Shown here: positions 43,693 to 53,511 of the stretch, piece after piece | Layout of the letters: the number at the start of each line of letters is the position of its first letter | How positions within the stretch are numbered: the first letter of the stretch is position 1 | NCBI RefSeq assembly: GCF_000411255.1 | Contig: NZ_KE150412.1 | Coordinates: 3,010,357 to 3,074,356 of the forward strand | From: Paenibacillus sp. HGH0039 | GTDB lineage: Bacteria; Bacillota; Bacilli; Paenibacillales; NBRC-103111 | DNA length: 64,000 bases | Direction of reading: 5' to 3' | Position numbers and translations under genes: made by a program | The notes under the pieces: model-generated | Told to the model about the DNA's origin: nothing | Databases searched by the model: none | What the model saw: the letters and a program-made list of their open reading frames with translations, nothing else

Positions 43693-44553
43693 TCAGGAAA
43701 TCTGCCCTTGAAGCATTTCCAGCAATCTTTCCAAATCATCTTTGGAGTAATACATCAGTTCGATCCGTCCTTTATAATTTTGATGCTTGATCCGGACCGT
43801 CGTACGGTAATGATCCTGAAGCTGCTCTTCCGCCTGATGAAGATAAGGATCTTTCTTCTTGTCTTTCACTTTCGGTTTTTCCTTGTCTTCGGAAGCAAGC
43901 TCTTCACGCCGCTTAATCTCTTCCTCTAACTGGCGAACGCTCCATTGACCGTTAATACAAGCATCCGTCAGTTCTTTCTTCACCTTGTCATCCTTAACCC
44001 CTACAATCGCACGGGCATGTCCCATGGACAGTGTTCCACGTGAAACATATTGCTTGATGGATTCAGGCAAATGAAGAAGACGCAGGAAGTTCGCGATATG
44101 AGAACGGCTCTTGCCTACTTTTACAGACAACTCTTCTTGCGTTAATGAAAACTGATCTATGATGGCTTGATAAGCGATTGCAATCTCCATCGCATTCAAA
44201 TCTTCACGCTGAACGTTTTCGATCAATGCGATTTCCATAACCTGCTGATCGCTAAGCTTTTTCACAACCGCTGGAATGGTTGCTAAACCGCTTGCCTGAG
44301 AAGCGCGGAATCTTCTCTCCCCGGCAATAATCTCGTAGCCTTTTAAAACCGTACGAACAATGATCGGCTGAATAACGCCATGTTCCTTGATGGAAGAAGC
44401 CAGCTCTTGAATACCGTCTTCGTTAAAATGTTTACGAGGTTGGTATGGATTCGCCCGCAGCTGATTCAAAGGGATCTCAATGACCTTGTCCTCTTCCCCG
44501 ATCTCCAGCTCCGGAATAAGCGCTCCGAGACCTTTACCTAGTCGTTTGCTCAA
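43693..44553 (-). CDS. spo0J: Chromosome-partitioning protein ParB/Spo0J
   Basis: 286 aa. CTPase/ParB N-terminal domain (NPYQPRKHFNEDGIQELASS, GERRFRASQ, ENVQREDLNAMEIA), central helix-turn-helix (about 118-140, TQEELSVKVGKSRSHIANFL) and C-terminal dimer domain. It loads at parS sites, spreads, recruits SMC and acts with Soj. It contains a parS site in its own coding sequence and overlaps soj by 20 nt. Confidence 0.96.
   Translation of the reverse strand: MSKRLGKGLGALIPELEIGEEDKVIEIPLNQLRANPYQPRKHFNEDGIQELASSIKEHGVIQPIIVRTVLKGYEIIAGERRFRASQASGLATIPAVVKKLSDQQVMEIALIENVQREDLNAMEIAIAYQAIIDQFSLTQEELSVKVGKSRSHIANFLRLLHLPESIKQYVSRGTLSMGHARAIVGVKDDKVKKELTDACINGQWSVRQLEEEIKRREELASEDKEKPKVKDKKKDPYLHQAEEQLQDHYRTTVRIKHQNYKGRIELMYYSKDDLERLLEMLQGQIS
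44032..44047. promoter_or_regulatory. parS site inside spo0J
   Basis: TGTTCCACGTGAAACA, a 16-bp near-palindrome one base from the ideal parS (TGTTTCACGTGAAACA). This variant, located within spo0J, is also known from B. subtilis. Confidence 0.93.
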
Positions 44554-45316
44554 GACTAATCACTTCCTTTGCAAGCTCTAAGTATACTTCCGCACCTTTA
44601 GACCGCGGGTCATAAGTAATAATGGATTGTCCATGGCTCGGCGCTTCGCTGAGTCGGACATTACGCGGTATAATCGTTTGATACACTTTTTGCTGAAAAT
44701 ATTTCTTCACTTCTTCAATGACCTGAATACCTAGGTTTGTACGGGCGTCAAACATCGTTAGGAGAACGCCTTCAATTTGCAGTGATGTGTTTAAATGCTT
44801 CTGCACAAGTCTGACTGTATTCAACAGCTGGCTTAATCCTTCAAGCGCATAATACTCGCACTGGATCGGGATAATCACGGAGTCGGAAGCCGTCAGTGAG
44901 TTAATGGTCAAAATCCCTAACGACGGAGGACAATCGATGAGGATATAATCGTACATATGCTCGACAAGCTGAAGCGATTTTTTCAACCGAACTTCACGCG
45001 ATATCGTTGGAACCAATTCAATTTCGGCGCCCGCCAATTGGATAGTAGCCGGAATAATGTTCAAATTCGGAATTTTAGTAGCAACTGTAGCGTCTTTCGG
45101 GTGAATATCATTAATTAGGACGTCATAAATACAGTATTCCACATCTGCTTTATTGACCCCAATCCCACTCGTCGTATTACCCTGAGGGTCGATGTCCACC
45201 AGCAGTACTTTTTTGCCGAGCGAAGCCAAACAAGCACCCAGATTGACAGATGTCGTTGTCTTCCCTACGCCGCCTTTTTGATTCGTTATCGCGATTGTCT
45301 TGGACAATTCATTCAC
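44534..45316 (-). CDS. soj: ParA-type ATPase Soj
   Basis: 260 aa. Deviant Walker A NQKGGVGKTTTSVN, Walker B LIDCPPSLGILT. It binds DNA non-specifically when ATP-bound and regulates DnaA and origin segregation together with Spo0J. Confidence 0.96.
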   Translation of the reverse strand: MNELSKTIAITNQKGGVGKTTTSVNLGACLASLGKKVLLVDIDPQGNTTSGIGVNKADVEYCIYDVLINDIHPKDATVATKIPNLNIIPATIQLAGAEIELVPTISREVRLKKSLQLVEHMYDYILIDCPPSLGILTINSLTASDSVIIPIQCEYYALEGLSQLLNTVRLVQKHLNTSLQIEGVLLTMFDARTNLGIQVIEEVKKYFQQKVYQTIIPRNVRLSEAPSHGQSIITYDPRSKGAEVYLELAKEVISLEQTTR

Positions 45317-45657
45317 CCCACTACCTTAAAACCTCTCATTAAAAATTTAACAAAGAGAATACTACTATATTACCATAATCAAGAGAACGAAACTAATAAA
45401 AATGCAGGTTCCGACAACAAAATGAAGAAATTTGGCAGATTGCTCGACTGTAGTTTCAAATCGGTTTCCAAGCGTCAATTAAACTATACACATGCGGCTC
45501 TTTCCCACTTAGAATGCATGCAGTAAATAACGAACAAACCTATGACGTATCTCGCACCTAAAAAGTTTGCACTCTTCCTGATATTTTGCAGCTGAATTTT
45601 TAAAAACCTTTTCTGGTATCCCCCTCAATTAATTCCACATTCCAATCTTCCTAACAA
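45317..45657. other. AT-rich gap upstream of soj, nothing recognised
   Basis: The soj promoter must lie here. I see no gene, repeat or structured element that I can defend. Confidence 0.5.
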
Positions 45658-45721
45658 AAAAACCTCCTGTTACAAATTCAGCTTCCTTTACGGGAGACTG
45701 CCTTTGTCATACAGGAGGATT
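45658..45721 (-). terminator. Terminator of noc
   Basis: Minus strand AATCCTCCTGT ... ACAGGAGGTTTTTTT with a smaller inner stem, starting about 18 nt past the noc stop. Confidence 0.85.
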
Positions 45722-45738
45722 ATGCTTTAATCCCTTGA

Positions 45739-46566
45739 TTATTTTGCCGAATGCTGTTTAGGAATTTTAATGATGATTTCGTAGTGATCTTCATGATCCT
45801 GTTCAGCCGTATTAATATTGAGACCCGAACTGGCCACCATCTCAACGGACTGTCTGATGGTATTTAGCGCCAGACGTACATCTTTCGAATAAGAAACACG
45901 TTTGCTTTTCTTAATCTGCGTAGCTTCTTTCAAAAATTGAATGCGTGTTTCCGTCTGCTTCACATTAAGCTCTTTAGCAATAACCTCTTCAAGAATTTTT
46001 ACCTGAAGCTCTTCTTGATCCAAAGAAAGCAGTGCACGTGCATGCCTCTCCGTGATCTTCCGCTCAATAAGTGCCATTTTAACAGGTTCGCTCAAATTCA
46101 ACAGACGAATCTTGTTGGCGATAGTCGATTGGCTTTTGCCCAGTCGTTGTGCCAGACTTTCTTGTGTGAGATCATGCATCTCTATAAGCTGCTGATAAGC
46201 GGCCGCTTCTTCGATCGCCGTCAAACCTTCACGCTGCAGATTTTCGATTAAAGCAATAGACGCAGCTTGAGAATCGTTGAATTCCCGCACGATGGCAGGG
46301 ATGGTTTCCAGACCGAGCTTTTTGACCGCTCTTAATCGGCGTTCCCCTGCTATTAACTCAAAAGTATTATTACGTACCCTTACAACGATAGGCTGAATAA
46401 CGCCATGTGTACGAATCGTTTGGCAAAGTTCATCAATGCGATCATCATCAAAAATCGTTCTTGGCTGGTACGGACTCGGATTGATGTTTTGTACGGGAAT
46501 GTTTTTAACTTCATCCATATTGCTTCGCTCCGTAAAACCAAAAAGTTTTGACAGCTGCTCTTTCAT
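45739..46566 (-). CDS. noc: Nucleoid occlusion protein Noc
   Basis: About 275 aa ParB paralogue. An amphipathic N-terminus ([11 protein letters not shown]) is typical of Noc membrane anchoring. ParB domain ([44 protein letters not shown]) and HTH ([20 protein letters not shown]). It binds Noc sites and blocks FtsZ assembly over the nucleoid. I start at ATG 46566, because the TTG six codons upstream has poor spacing and would hide the amphipathic end. Confidence 0.93.
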   Translation of the reverse strand: MKEQLSKLFGFTERSNMDEVKNIPVQNINPSPYQPRTIFDDDRIDELCQTIRTHGVIQPIVVRVRNNTFELIAGERRLRAVKKLGLETIPAIVREFNDSQAASIALIENLQREGLTAIEEAAAYQQLIEMHDLTQESLAQRLGKSQSTIANKIRLLNLSEPVKMALIERKITERHARALLSLDQEELQVKILEEVIAKELNVKQTETRIQFLKEATQIKKSKRVSYSKDVRLALNTIRQSVEMVASSGLNINTAEQDHEDHYEIIIKIPKQHSAK

Positions 46567-46807
46567 GAATATAATACCACCCAACTCTTCCCCGATATTT
46601 TACAGGAAGGAGAAAGCAAAGCTTCGGCATTCTACCAACCCGTTTATCTGAAACCAAAGAATTAAAGAAGGGTCGCAGACTCCCCTGTCACGACAATTCT
46701 ATCCATAGATCTTTAATTGCGTAAAAATCCCCTATATAAGATATTCGTCAGCTACCCATCTTTTTCCTGCCAATAAAGGTAAGAATTCATGAAATTCCTG
46801 GTAATGA

Positions 46808-46823
46808 TGTTCCACGTGAAACA
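46808..46823. promoter_or_regulatory. parS site between noc and rsmG
   Basis: TGTTCCACGTGAAACA, identical to the site in spo0J, directly behind the rsmG stop. It is 2.8 kb from the first site and about 6.7 kb from dnaA. Confidence 0.92.
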
Positions 46824-46825
46824 TC

Positions 46826-47554
46826 CTATTTCACTAAGGGCTGCTTTAAAGGCAATCCAGCTTTACGAGGATATTTACCGGGTGTAGGTGCTGTTTTCTG
46901 GATTTGGATAAAATGCCGTACGGACTTCTCGACTGGCAATTCCAAACGTTCTACCTGTTTAAGCCGGCCTTTGAGCAAGCCTATACTAAAGGCTGCCTCT
47001 TTCATCTCTTCTTCCGCATCCGCGGCCTTCATTGCAACAAACAATCCCCCTACCTTCACAAAAGGCAGGCAAAATTCATTTAGCACGCTGAGCCTAGCGA
47101 CTGCCCGCGCCGTAACCAGATCATACCGGTCACGGTGCTGCTGCAGCCGGGCTGCATCTTCCGCACGGGCATGGACACACGTTACATCCGTCAGTCCAAG
47201 CTCTTTTACGAGCTCATTCAGAAAAACAATCCGTTTGTTCAAAGAATCCACAATCGTAACTTTCAGATGCGGAAAAGCGATTTTCAAAGGGATGCTGGGG
47301 AAACCGGCACCAGATCCGATATCCGCCAGGGTATCTACTTTTTCCATATCCACATAAAAGGCAAGCGAAAGCGAATCGTAGAAGTGTTTCAAATAAACCT
47401 GGTCGCGCTCTGTGATCGCGGTTAGATTAATTTTCTCGTTCCACTCCACGAGCAAACGGTAATACGTCTCGAACTGCTGGAGCTGTTCATCGGAGAAAGA
47501 CAGCTGGTGGGGCTGCAAATGACTAACAAACTGCTCTTGTATTAAATCGGTCAT
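46826..47554 (-). CDS. rsmG: 16S rRNA (guanine527-N7)-methyltransferase
   Basis: 242 aa. SAM-binding LADIGSGAGFPSIPLKI and the KRIVFLNELVKELGL segment are typical of RsmG (GidB). It methylates G527 of 16S rRNA; loss gives low-level streptomycin resistance in other bacteria. It follows mnmG by 8 nt. Confidence 0.96.
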   Translation of the reverse strand: MTDLIQEQFVSHLQPHQLSFSDEQLQQFETYYRLLVEWNEKINLTAITERDQVYLKHFYDSLSLAFYVDMEKVDTLADIGSGAGFPSIPLKIAFPHLKVTIVDSLNKRIVFLNELVKELGLTDVTCVHARAEDAARLQQHRDRYDLVTARAVARLSVLNEFCLPFVKVGGLFVAMKAADAEEEMKEAAFSIGLLKGRLKQVERLELPVEKSVRHFIQIQKTAPTPGKYPRKAGLPLKQPLVK

Positions 47555-47562
47555 AAATTCCT

Positions 47563-49452
47563 CTATCCCCTTGCAGCGATAACTTGGTTATAGTGCTCCA
47601 GGTACACGAGCAGGATGGAGATATCCGCCGGTGTTACACCAGAGATCCGGCTCGCCTGTCCGATGGATACGGGACGAATTTTTGCGAGCTTCTGCTTTGC
47701 TTCCGTTGCAATTCCGTGAATATCTTCATAGATGATATCGTCCGGAATCTTTTTCTTTTCCATCTTTTTAAGCCGTTCTACCTGCGCCAGCTGTTTTTCG
47801 ATATACCCCGCATATTTCACTTGAATTTCGGCCTGCTCTTTTACCTCATCGGAAAGCTCTACCGGCAGAGGAAGCATACCCTCAATGTGAGAGTAGTTGA
47901 TCTCCGGGCGTTTCAGAAGGGTGAGAAGATCCACGGCATTATTCAGCAGAACGGTGCCCGCTTCCTCGAGAATAGCCTGAACGTGAGGTTCCGGACGGAC
48001 CTTGGTCGTTTTAAGACGCTGAAGTTCCTGTTCGATCTGTTCCTTCTTCTCCATAAAACGCTGGTAACGTTCTTCCGGAATCAGCCCGATTTTATGACCG
48101 ATCGGAGTCAGCCGAAGATCGGCGTTATCGTGACGCAGCAGCAGACGATACTCCGCACGCGAAGTGAGCAAACGGTATGGCTCCGGCGTCCCCTTGGTCA
48201 CCAGGTCATCGATCAGCACGCCGATGTAGCCTTCGGAACGGTCGAGGATGACCGGGTCCTTCCCTTGCACCTTGCAGGCCGCATTAATACCGGCCATGAT
48301 GCCTTGCCCGGCCGCTTCTTCATAACCCGAGGTTCCGTTGATCTGCCCTGCCGTAAACAAACCCTCAACCTGTTTCGTTTCAAGGGTCGGTTTCAGCTGC
48401 GTCGGAACAACCGCATCGTATTCGATAGCGTAACCGGTACGCATCATTTCAACCTTCTCCAAGCCTGTAATCGAACGCAAAATTTTGAGCTGCACATCTT
48501 CCGGCATGCTTGTCGACAGTCCTTGCACATAGTACTCGGACGTATTACGGCCTTCCGGCTCAAGGAAAATCTGATGCTTCGGCTTATCCGCAAAACGGAC
48601 GATTTTATCCTCGATAGACGGACAATAACGGGGACCCGTTCCTTCAATGGCTCCCGAAAACATCGGCGCACGATGCAGATTATCGTTAATAATCTCGTGA
48701 GTATTCTCGGTCGTATAAGTCAGCCAGCATGGCAGCTGATCTTGAGTGCCCTCTTTCGTTTCGTAGGAGAAAAATCTTGGATTTTCGTCCCCGGGCTGAA
48801 TTTCCGTTTTGGAAAAATCAATGGAGTCCTTGTGCACACGCGGCGGAGTTCCCGTTTTGAAACGAACGAGTTCCAGACCTAAATCACGCAGAGATTGGGA
48901 CAACCGGACAGAAGGCTGTTGGTTGTTAGGGCCGCTTTCATACATAAGTTCACCCATAATTACTTTCCCGCGCAGATAAGTACCTGTCGTCAGAACGACC
49001 GCTTTGCCGTAATATTCGGCCCCAGTCTTCGTGACTACGCCTTTGCAGACGCCATCCTCCACAAGCAGTTCTTCCACCATCCCCTGACGTAACGTCAGGT
49101 TCGGAGTGCTTTCAATCGTTTCTTTCATCATGTGCTGATACAGAAATTTATCCGCCTGAGCACGCAGTGCATGAACGGCCGGCCCTTTTCCTGTGTTCAA
49201 CATCCGCATCTGAATGTACGTTTTATCGATATTGCGTCCCATTTCTCCGCCAAGCGCGTCGATCTCCCGGACAACATGCCCTTTTGCAGGTCCTCCGATA
49301 GAGGGATTGCAAGGCATAAAAGCAACCATATCCAGGTTGATGGTAAGCAGAAGCGTTTCACAGCCCATTCTGGCTGCGGCCAGCGCCGACTCTACACCCG
49401 CATGGCCCGCTCCGATGACGATAACTTCGTAGTTCCCGGCTGAGTAGCCCAT
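47563..49452 (-). CDS. mnmG: tRNA-modifying protein MnmG (GidA)
   Basis: 629 aa. FAD-binding N-terminus [20 protein letters not shown], family signatures [15 protein letters not shown] and [19 protein letters not shown]-terminal helical domain. With MnmE it installs the carboxymethylaminomethyl group on U34 of certain tRNAs. 22 nt downstream of mnmE. Confidence 0.97.
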   Translation of the reverse strand: MGYSAGNYEVIVIGAGHAGVESALAAARMGCETLLLTINLDMVAFMPCNPSIGGPAKGHVVREIDALGGEMGRNIDKTYIQMRMLNTGKGPAVHALRAQADKFLYQHMMKETIESTPNLTLRQGMVEELLVEDGVCKGVVTKTGAEYYGKAVVLTTGTYLRGKVIMGELMYESGPNNQQPSVRLSQSLRDLGLELVRFKTGTPPRVHKDSIDFSKTEIQPGDENPRFFSYETKEGTQDQLPCWLTYTTENTHEIINDNLHRAPMFSGAIEGTGPRYCPSIEDKIVRFADKPKHQIFLEPEGRNTSEYYVQGLSTSMPEDVQLKILRSITGLEKVEMMRTGYAIEYDAVVPTQLKPTLETKQVEGLFTAGQINGTSGYEEAAGQGIMAGINAACKVQGKDPVILDRSEGYIGVLIDDLVTKGTPEPYRLLTSRAEYRLLLRHDNADLRLTPIGHKIGLIPEERYQRFMEKKEQIEQELQRLKTTKVRPEPHVQAILEEAGTVLLNNAVDLLTLLKRPEINYSHIEGMLPLPVELSDEVKEQAEIQVKYAGYIEKQLAQVERLKKMEKKKIPDDIIYEDIHGIATEAKQKLAKIRPVSIGQASRISGVTPADISILLVYLEHYNQVIAARG

Positions 49453-49474
49453 CTTTTCTACCTCCTATACCGTC

Positions 49475-50851
49475 TTATTTCCCAAGACAGAACTGTGAAA
49501 AAATTTGATCAATCAACGATTCGGCAACCGAATCTCCTATAATTTCACCGAGATGCTCCCACGCAGCACGGATATCAATCTGAATCATATCGATTGGCAC
49601 ATAGGCATCATTGGCTTCCATTGCTTCACGAAGCGAGCCTTTGGCCTGCTTCAGCAGTCCGATATGCCGGACGTTGCTGACATAGGTCAAATCCGTGGAC
49701 TCCAAATTACCTTCGAAGAAAATAGCCGAGATCGCTTTTTCCAGCTCCGCGAGGCCGCTTCCTTCCAGAAGAGATAGAGAAACCACTCGTCCCTGCGGGA
49801 ATTTGGCTTCGATCTCATCTTTATCTATTTGTAAGGGAAGATCCGTTTTATTCAAAATGACGATAGTTTGACGCTGTCGCAGTTCTTCTATCATGGCCAG
49901 TTCTTCAGGCAGCAGCGGTTCGCTGCTGTTTAACACCAAGAGAATCAAATCCGCTTCGGACAAAGCCGTCCTGGAACGCTCAACCCCGATTTGCTCTACA
50001 AGGTCCGACGTTTCCCGGATACCGGCCGTATCAAGAAGCTTGAGCGGAATACCGCCCACATTGACGTATTCCTCGATCACATCCCGGGTTGTCCCCGGAA
50101 TATCCGTGACGATAGCGCGGTTCTCCTGCGCCAGCGTATTGAGCAGCGAGGACTTTCCGACGTTCGGCTTGCCGATAATCGCCGTCACAATGCCCTCACG
50201 CAAAATCTTCCCGTGTTCGGCCGTTCTTAACAGCTCGTCGATACGGGAACTCACTTGAATGCAGCGTTCGCGGATAAACGCATTGGTCATTTCCTCAACG
50301 TCATGCTCCGGATAATCAATGTTCACTTCAATATGAGCCATCAGCTCAACCAGCTGGTAGCGCAGCTCGCCTATCGCTTTGGATAAATTGCCGTCCACCT
50401 GCTTCAGCGCAATTTGAAAAGCACGGTCCGATTTGGACCGGATCAGGTCGATGACCGCTTCCGCCTGGGTCAGGTCGATCCGTCCGTTCAGAAAAGCGCG
50501 CTTGGTGAACTCACCAGGCTCGGCAACACGTATCCCCTGCTCCAGCAGGAGGTCCATCACCCGTTTGACGGAGACAATTCCCCCGTGACAGTTGATTTCA
50601 ACGACATCTTCCGTCGTAAAAGAACGCGGTGCACGCATGACGCTGATAAGAACTTCCTCTATTTTATCACCCGATGAAGGGTGAATGATATGCCCGTAAT
50701 GAATGGTATGTGTCTGAGCCTCGGACAATTTCACTTTAGACCGGAATAACGGCTCCACTAGCTTGACGGCTTCGTCGCCGCTGACTCTCACAACCGCTAT
50801 ACCGCCTTCCCCGAGTGGAGTGGCAATGGCGGCAATTGTATCTGAAATCAT
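49475..50851 (-). CDS. mnmE: tRNA-modifying GTPase MnmE (TrmE)
   Basis: 458 aa. N-terminal formyl-THF-binding domain, helical domain, inserted G domain ([24 protein letters not shown]) and the C-terminal catalytic Cys motif FCLGK. It works with MnmG. Confidence 0.97.
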   Translation of the reverse strand: MISDTIAAIATPLGEGGIAVVRVSGDEAVKLVEPLFRSKVKLSEAQTHTIHYGHIIHPSSGDKIEEVLISVMRAPRSFTTEDVVEINCHGGIVSVKRVMDLLLEQGIRVAEPGEFTKRAFLNGRIDLTQAEAVIDLIRSKSDRAFQIALKQVDGNLSKAIGELRYQLVELMAHIEVNIDYPEHDVEEMTNAFIRERCIQVSSRIDELLRTAEHGKILREGIVTAIIGKPNVGKSSLLNTLAQENRAIVTDIPGTTRDVIEEYVNVGGIPLKLLDTAGIRETSDLVEQIGVERSRTALSEADLILLVLNSSEPLLPEELAMIEELRQRQTIVILNKTDLPLQIDKDEIEAKFPQGRVVSLSLLEGSGLAELEKAISAIFFEGNLESTDLTYVSNVRHIGLLKQAKGSLREAMEANDAYVPIDMIQIDIRAAWEHLGEIIGDSVAESLIDQIFSQFCLGK

Positions 50852-50872
50852 AAAATAAACACCCCGTAAGCG

Positions 50873-50887
50873 GAGCGGTAACCGCTC
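50873..50887. repeat. Small perfect palindrome upstream of mnmE
   Basis: GAGCGGT-A-ACCGCTC, 7-bp arms, 22 nt before the mnmE start. It could be a leader hairpin or an operator. Confidence 0.4.
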
Positions 50888-50895
50888 AAATTATG

Positions 50896-50933
50896 AAAAA
50901 AGCAATGACGCCTAGAAAATACAGGGTCATTGC
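50896..50933 (-). terminator. Terminator after jag
   Basis: Minus strand GCAATGAC ... GTCATTGC followed by T6, directly behind the jag stop (50940). Confidence 0.85.
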
Positions 50934-50939
50934 AGACAG

Positions 50940-51557
50940 TTATCTTAACGTAATTACAACGCGACGATTCGGCTCGTCGCCTTTGCTGTATGTTTTCACC
51001 GACGGATGCGATTGTAGCTCGGCATGAATGATTTTGCGCTCCTGAGCGTTCATCGGCTCCAAAATCAATTCCTTCCGAGAACGGACGACACGGCCCGCAA
51101 GCCGGTGTGCCAGTTCCTGCAGCGTCTGCTTCCGTCTGTCTCTAAACTGCTCGGCATCGAGCAGGATGCGGACATGCGCATTTGAGAACCGATTTGCGAC
51201 GATATTGACCAAATATTGAAGCGCGTCCAAAGTTTGTCCTCTTTTACCGATCAATATTCCGAGTTCGGATCCGCTTAAGTTAAACAAATGGCCTTCTTTC
51301 GTTTGCTTCTGGTCAATGGAGATAGCCAGCCCCATCGTATCGAACAGCTCTTTCAGAAAAGCAATGGCTTCTTCGATCGGATCCGGGATCTTCTCGAGCT
51401 CCACCTTCGCTTCCTTCGTGCCGATCAATCCGAGAAAACCTTTGGACGGCTGTTCCAGGACGGTGACATGCACCCGGTCTTGCGTAGTGCTTAACTGCAC
51501 AAGACCGGCCTTTATTGCATCATCAATCGTTTTTCCCGTCGCAATCACTTTTTTCAT
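50940..51557 (-). CDS. jag: RNA-binding protein Jag/KhpB
   Basis: 205 aa. N-terminal Jag domain (about 1-52), KH domain with the GKRGQTLDALQYLVN loop and C-terminal R3H domain (SHPSVKTYSKGDEPNRRVV). It regulates cell elongation and division through RNA binding in related bacteria. The start overlaps the yidC stop by 4 nt. Confidence 0.95.
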   Translation of the reverse strand: MKKVIATGKTIDDAIKAGLVQLSTTQDRVHVTVLEQPSKGFLGLIGTKEAKVELEKIPDPIEEAIAFLKELFDTMGLAISIDQKQTKEGHLFNLSGSELGILIGKRGQTLDALQYLVNIVANRFSNAHVRILLDAEQFRDRRKQTLQELAHRLAGRVVRSRKELILEPMNAQERKIIHAELQSHPSVKTYSKGDEPNRRVVITLR

Positions 51558-52309
51558 GCAGCCTGTCCACCTTTTGTTTTAGGAGATCGACCGTACAAGA
51601 AATAGGTCTGAACGATGGTGAAGACGTTGCTGTAAATCCAGTACAGCGGCAAAGCGGATGCGAAGCTCATCGACATCACGAAGATCATCACCGGGAAAAT
51701 AAACATGATGCTCTGCATCTGTTTGTTCATCGGGTTCTGAGCCGACATCACTTTCTGCTGAATGAACGTAGTAGCCGCCGCTAGGATCGGCAGTACATAG
51801 AACGGATCGGGTTTACCGAGTTCCATCCATAGAAATTGGTGAGAAAAAATGTGCGGATTCCGTACGATCGCTTGATAAAGCGCCAGCAAAATCGGCATCT
51901 GAATCAGAATCGGGAAACATCCGGCAAGCGGATTGACACCATGCTTCTGGAAAAGCTTCATTGTCTCTTCCTGCTGCTTTTGCGGGTTATCTTTAAACTT
52001 CTCGCGGAGTTTAGCCATTTCCGGCTGTACTTCCTGCATACGCTTAGAGCTCTTGTACTGCTTCAGCGTCAGCGGCAGAACGATCAGGCGGATGATGATA
52101 GTCACGATCAGGATAGAGATACCGTACGAATTGCCAATCGAATTGGCAAAGAAATCGAGCAGATCAGACAGAGGGATAATGAAGTATTTGGTGAAAAATC
52201 CTGCTGTCGCGGGATCCAATGGAGGATACGAGGTAGGCGACGTGCCGCAACCCGTTAGCACGAACAACAGCAAAAGAAGTGGTGCATATTTGTAGGTTCG
52301 ACGAATCAA
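51554..52309 (-). CDS. yidC: Membrane protein insertase YidC/SpoIIIJ
   Basis: 251 aa. Lipoprotein signal (LLLFVLTGCG, Cys21) and five membrane helices with conserved hydrophilic-groove residues near IIIRLIVLPLTLKQYKSS. It inserts membrane proteins with or without Sec; the SpoIIIJ form is also needed in the forespore. No yidD lies between it and rnpA. Confidence 0.95.
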   Translation of the reverse strand: MIRRTYKYAPLLLLLFVLTGCGTSPTSYPPLDPATAGFFTKYFIIPLSDLLDFFANSIGNSYGISILIVTIIIRLIVLPLTLKQYKSSKRMQEVQPEMAKLREKFKDNPQKQQEETMKLFQKHGVNPLAGCFPILIQMPILLALYQAIVRNPHIFSHQFLWMELGKPDPFYVLPILAAATTFIQQKVMSAQNPMNKQMQSIMFIFPVMIFVMSMSFASALPLYWIYSNVFTIVQTYFLYGRSPKTKGGQAA

Positions 52310-52413
52310 TTGAGGTCCTCCCAGTTTTCTATTCCACCATAAACTATACCATAGTTTAATCCGGCAAGGAAATAATTGCTTGGAAATTAAAGCATGTTCA
52401 AATCGAGCCGGGA

Positions 52414-52761
52414 TCAGCTGTTTTTTCGCAGCAGCCCCGCCCGTTTGAAAACATGGTAGATGCTCTTCTCCATCTCGTGGAAATCCATTTCGACGGCCGG
52501 CTTTCTCACGATGACAATATAATCGTAGCCACCGGGAAACCGTTCCTCGTTCAGCCGGATAATTTCCTTTAAAACGCGGCGCAGCCGGTTGCGGATGACG
52601 GCGTTTCCAATCTTTTTGCTGGCCGAGATCCCCAGCCGGAAATGTTCATTCTCACGACGAGGCATATAATATAGAACAAACTGGTGGTTCGCTGCCGACT
52701 TTCCGTAGCGATACACCTTTTGAAAATCTTCTCTTTTTGCAAGCCTAAGCTTTTTTTCCAC
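52414..52761 (-). CDS. rnpA: Ribonuclease P protein component
   Basis: 115 aa. N-terminus EKKLRLAKREDFQKVYRYGK and the signature GNAVIRNRLRRVLKE. It assists the RNase P RNA in maturing tRNA 5' ends. I choose the GTG at 52761 (GGAG upstream) as start; the TTG five codons earlier gives a less typical N-terminus. Confidence 0.93.
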   Translation of the reverse strand: MEKKLRLAKREDFQKVYRYGKSAANHQFVLYYMPRRENEHFRLGISASKKIGNAVIRNRLRRVLKEIIRLNEERFPGGYDYIVIVRKPAVEMDFHEMEKSIYHVFKRAGLLRKNS

Positions 52762-52870
52762 AAGCAAGCACTCCAAACAAAACCGCTTCTTTGACCGCCC
52801 ATTACTTAGTTTTCACCGGTAACGGGCGGTTTAATCGGTCGAAACCCTCACAAGCCTATAAAAATCCAGA

Positions 52871-52893
52871 AAAAAAGACCACATCAAGTGGCC
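52871..52893 (-). terminator. Terminator between rpmH and rnpA
   Basis: Minus strand GGCCAC-TTGAT-GTGGTC followed by T7, only 7 nt past the rpmH stop. It probably reduces readthrough into rnpA. Confidence 0.85.
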
Positions 52894-52899
52894 TGGCAA

Positions 52900-53034
52900 T
52901 TAAGCACTCAGTACTTTTCTACCTTTTTGACGGCGTGCTTGCAGCACTTTACGGCCGTTTTTCGTGCTCATTCTTTTACGGAAACCGTGGTTCTTCTTCC
53001 GTGTTCTTGTGTTCGGGTTAAACGTAGGACGCAT
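52900..53034 (-). CDS. rpmH: 50S ribosomal protein L34
   Basis: 44 aa: [19 protein letters not shown]... to ...[11 protein letters not shown], exactly the bacterial L34. Strong GGAGGTG before the ATG at 53034. It marks the left edge of oriC and is the first gene of the leftward rpmH-rnpA series. Confidence 0.97.
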   Translation of the reverse strand: MRPTFNPNTRTRKKNHGFRKRMSTKNGRKVLQARRQKGRKVLSA

Positions 53035-53511
53035 CTATTTGCACCTCCCTGAGGATCTATCTAATCCCAAAAATGTCTTTTTCAATTAAAGCACAAAGAG
53101 AGGCTATAAGTCAAGGTGGAAGCTCGGTCGGAACAACCTGTGTACAAATTTTTCAGGCCTCTGTGCAGAACTTGTCGAAAACAAACAAATTATCAACAAT
53201 ATCTAGTGGTGTTAATATTAACTTTACACAAGGGGTTGAATATGTGGATAAATTAAAACATTGCGTTGATAATCCCTCTCTCATTTGCTAATATAGTATT
53301 GTTTCTGTTGTGGATATTCTCCTGACACCCTTCGTTTATCAACAGCCTGTGGATAACATTGTGAACAATTTTCCCTCTATTCGAGCAAGTCTCTTCTGCA
53401 TAACCTGACTCGTGTGGATAAGAATCGACAAGATTTTGTGGTAATTGACATGAAGCAAGGCGACATGGCGTTTTCCGCAAGTCTTTTTTATGTTTAAAGG
53501 AGTGAACTGTT
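53035..53511. other. oriC: oriC, rpmH-dnaA part (DnaA box cluster)
   Basis: AT-rich gap with many DnaA boxes. Exact TTATCCACA (as TGTGGATAA) lies at 53243-53251, 53348-53356 and 53413-53421. Near matches lie at 53139, 53162, 53190, 53309, 53336, 53360 and 53511 (overlapping the dnaA GTG). It corresponds to the incA/incB half of the bipartite Bacillus origin and to the autoregulated dnaA promoter region. Confidence 0.93.

Noticed and set aside
53073..53291. 72-codon open frame on the plus strand in oriC
   Set aside because: It overlaps several DnaA boxes and lacks a ribosome-binding site; the region is the replication origin.
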